This document shows, piece after piece, positions 14,373 to 16,223 of a stretch of DNA of 16,223 bases. Position 1 is the first letter of the stretch. The number at the start of each line of letters is the position of its first letter. Location of the stretch: positions 1 to 16,223 of the forward strand of contig JBQTJM010000393.1 of NCBI GenBank assembly GCA_052387115.1. Reading direction: 5' to 3'. The translations under genes and the position numbers were made by a program. Origin of the DNA: JACCXJ01 sp052387115. GTDB lineage: Bacteria > Pseudomonadota > Gammaproteobacteria > JACCXJ01. The notes below the pieces were generated by a model, which did not search any database, had not been told where the DNA came from, and saw only the letters and a program-made list of their open reading frames with translations.

Positions 14373-14786
14373 ATGAGCCCTACCACTCTGGTTCGCGACC
14401 GGCCGCTATGGGCATATCTCATTGGGGGATTTTTCGCGCTCATGCTCCCGTCGGCGGTTTGCGCGCACGCCATCGTGGTCGAGTCGGTGCCGGTACACGA
14501 TGCCTCGCTGGAAAAGTCTCCGACACGCATCCTACTTCGCTTCAATACGAAGATCGAGCACGGTCTCTGCCGCGTCAGACTGGAAGGTCCGCACGGGTAT
14601 ATCGAGACGCCGCTCGACCCGCCGGAGGCCCCCGAGCGCCTGCAGGCGCGCGTGCCGCCGCTCGTCCCGGGCACGTATCTGCTCCGCTACCGGACCTTTT
14701 CTCTCGACGGCCACGTGACCGAAGGCGTCCTGCGTTTTCACGTCGGCAATAACTACAAGAGGGACTTAGGCCCGGTGCGTCGATGA
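14373..14786 (+). CDS. copC: CopC-type periplasmic copper-binding protein
   Basis: CopC binds copper in the periplasm and hands it to the CopD membrane partner. The 137-residue precursor has a signal peptide with cleavage predicted after VCA (residue 31), which leaves His32 as the mature N-terminus (HAIVVESVPVHDASL). That N-terminal His together with the DGH motif (Asp112, His114) forms the known high-affinity Cu(II) site. No Met-rich Cu(I) loop is seen, so it looks like a Cu(II)-only CopC. The ATG at 14373 was chosen because it opens the signal peptide; a GTG at 14337 would add 12 residues. Neither has a clear ribosome binding site. Its stop overlaps the copD-like start by four bases (ATGA). 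Confidence 0.92.
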   Translation: MSPTTLVRDRPLWAYLIGGFFALMLPSAVCAHAIVVESVPVHDASLEKSPTRILLRFNTKIEHGLCRVRLEGPHGYIETPLDPPEAPERLQARVPPLVPGTYLLRYRTFSLDGHVTEGVLRFHVGNNYKRDLGPVRR

Positions 14787-16223
14787 CCCTTCTCGCCGGA
14801 CTCCTGGATGTTGTCCTGCGGGGCATCTCGCTTATCGCCTTCGCCACCGCGGTCGGCGGCGTCGCCTATGTGCTCTGGGCCCTGAGGCCCTTCCAGGAGT
14901 GGACCGCCCCCCTCGCGGGGTTCGTGCAGCGCGCACTACGGCTCACCGCAGGCGCCGCCTTCACGCTCGCCGGTGCTCAGGCAATCGTCCTTTTCGTCCT
15001 GCACCCCTGGACCTTGGCCGATGAGGCCGGCCGCTGGCCGCTCGTGGCATTGCTACACACGAGCTACGCCCGCACCGGGCTCATCACCATCGCCCTGGCC
15101 CTGTGCCTCGGCGCGCTCGGGCGCACCCTGATGTCTCGGCCACGGTCCGCCCCGCTGTGGATCGGGACGGTCGCGCTGGTACTGGCGTTACTCGTCAACT
15201 CGGCATGGCTCGCCCATGGCGTCAGCCGCCTCACGCACCGCGAGGTGTTGATGACGGTCACGGTTCTGCACGTGGCCGGTGCCGCCGTGTGGATAGGCGG
15301 GCTCATTCACCTGGTGGGCTTCTGGCAGCTCCGGCGCCGGGAAGCGCATGCGGGCGACTACGGCCCGGTGGTGCTCGCACGCTTTTCGGACCTCGCCGTC
15401 GCGAGCGTCGCCCTGCTGGTCTTGCCGGGTCTGTATCTGGCGTGGGTTTACGTCGGCGATCTCGACGCGCTCATCGGGACGGGGTATGGGGTCATGGTGC
15501 TCACCAAGGTGGTCCTGCTCCTCGCCACCCTGACGCTCGGCGGCATCAACTTCCTGCTGGTGAAAAGCTGGCGGCGATCGTGGCCGGACCCGCGCCCGGC
15601 ACGACGCATCCCGGCCCTGGTGGAGGCGGAGGTGGGGCTCGGCGTCACCATCCTGTTGGCCGCCGCGTCCTTGACCTCGCTGCCGCCGTCCATCGATATC
15701 GGTGCCGATCGCGCGAGCCCGGCCGAGGTCATGGCGCGCTTCGTCCCCAAGCTGCCGCGCCTCGCCTCGCCCCCGGTGCAAGACCTCCTGGCCAGCGCCG
15801 GGCGCATCGACGACACGCTCGCAGAGCGCCAGCCCGCGGAATACGCCTGGTCGGAATACAACCACCACATCGCGGGGATGTTCGTGTTCGCCATGGGTCT
15901 CTGTGCCCTCATGGAGCGGCGGCGGGCCGCCCGTTGGGCGCGGCACTGGCCGCTCATCTTCCTCGGGCTCGCCGCATTCCTCTTCATCCGTAACGACCCG
16001 CGCGCCTGGCCGCTGGGCCCGGCGGGGTTCTGGGAGAGCATGGCCCTCCCCGATGTCCTCCAGCACCGCCTGGCGGTCGGCGTGGTGGTGGCGCTTGCGC
16101 TGTTCGAATGGCAGGTCCGTACGGGCCGCCTACAAGACCCGCGATGGCGACTGGTGTTTCCGCTCCTGTGCGCGGCCGGCGGCGCGCTCATCCTCACCCA
16201 CTCGCACGCCATGTTCAACCTGA
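14783..16223 (+). CDS. copD: CopD-family copper resistance/uptake membrane protein, partial (3' end beyond window)
   Basis: CopD works with CopC in moving copper across the inner membrane. The 480 residues in the window are nearly continuous membrane helices. CopD signatures are LHVAGAAVWIGGLIHL (about 163-178), with a His in the helix, and GTGYGVMVLTKVVLLLATLTLGGIN (about 233-257). A second part follows: a hydrophilic stretch (about 300-355), EYNHHIAGMFVFAMG, another set of helices and a terminal HSHAMFNL. These His residues are candidate metal ligands. The classical CopD is around 300 residues; here the frame is still open at 480, so it is a long form with a C-terminal membrane extension. 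The start overlaps the copC stop, and the pair is surely cotranscribed. Confidence 0.92.
   Translation, partial: MTLLAGLLDVVLRGISLIAFATAVGGVAYVLWALRPFQEWTAPLAGFVQRALRLTAGAAFTLAGAQAIVLFVLHPWTLADEAGRWPLVALLHTSYARTGLITIALALCLGALGRTLMSRPRSAPLWIGTVALVLALLVNSAWLAHGVSRLTHREVLMTVTVLHVAGAAVWIGGLIHLVGFWQLRRREAHAGDYGPVVLARFSDLAVASVALLVLPGLYLAWVYVGDLDALIGTGYGVMVLTKVVLLLATLTLGGINFLLVKSWRRSWPDPRPARRIPALVEAEVGLGVTILLAAASLTSLPPSIDIGADRASPAEVMARFVPKLPRLASPPVQDLLASAGRIDDTLAERQPAEYAWSEYNHHIAGMFVFAMGLCALMERRRAARWARHWPLIFLGLAAFLFIRNDPRAWPLGPAGFWESMALPDVLQHRLAVGVVVALALFEWQVRTGRLQDPRWRLVFPLLCAAGGALILTHSHAMFNL

Overview
The window is a dense, GC-rich stretch of bacterial chromosome, most likely from a gammaproteobacterium. 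Evidence for this is the order nadC-rluD-pgeF (rluD next to pgeF/yfiH is usual in gamma- and betaproteobacteria), a hopanoid-associated HpnA-type epimerase, a CopC/CopD pair, and a XanB2/FkbO-type chorismatase beside a flavin-dependent halogenase-like protein, a pairing known from xanthomonadin-type pigment loci. I cannot name a genus from the sequence alone.

Region 1 (52-4732, minus strand) is a probable four-gene operon, transcribed from right to left: a small exported protein of unknown function, a flavin-dependent halogenase-like oxidoreductase, a chorismatase-like protein carrying an in-frame 15-bp tandem repeat, and a transmembrane Ser/Thr kinase with a C-terminal Cache-like sensor region. 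Together they suggest formation of a hydroxybenzoate from chorismate and its possible halogenation. No ketosynthase, acyl carrier protein or other aryl-polyene gene is visible here.

Region 2 (4949-7538, plus strand) is a tight housekeeping operon, nadC-rluD-pgeF, with 4-bp start/stop overlaps at both junctions: NAD synthesis, 23S rRNA pseudouridylation, and a YfiH-family enzyme.

Region 3 (7623-12630) is accessory. A minus-strand membrane/coiled-coil gene has a well-formed ATG start cut off by an in-frame amber codon. Next comes a 630-bp non-coding stretch that holds a decayed copy of the 3' end of the HpnA gene found about 4 kb further right, plus a second block matching the sequence downstream of that gene. 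Between the two copies lie five small envelope or stress-type genes, the first two visibly less GC-rich than the rest: a four-helix membrane protein, a ferritin-like protein, another membrane protein, an M48 metallopeptidase and a DUF4112 membrane protein. This looks like an insertion or duplication next to the 3' end of the hpnA-like gene. No integrase or transposase is seen.

Region 4 (12631-14243, minus strand) is a two-gene operon, a CDP-alcohol phosphatidyltransferase followed by the HpnA-type epimerase with a 4-bp overlap, fitting membrane lipid or hopanoid metabolism.

Region 5 (14373-16223, plus strand) is copC followed by a copD-like gene that runs off the window, again with a 4-bp overlap: a periplasmic copper-binding protein and a multi-pass membrane partner.

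No tRNA, rRNA, CRISPR array or recognisable insertion sequence was found.
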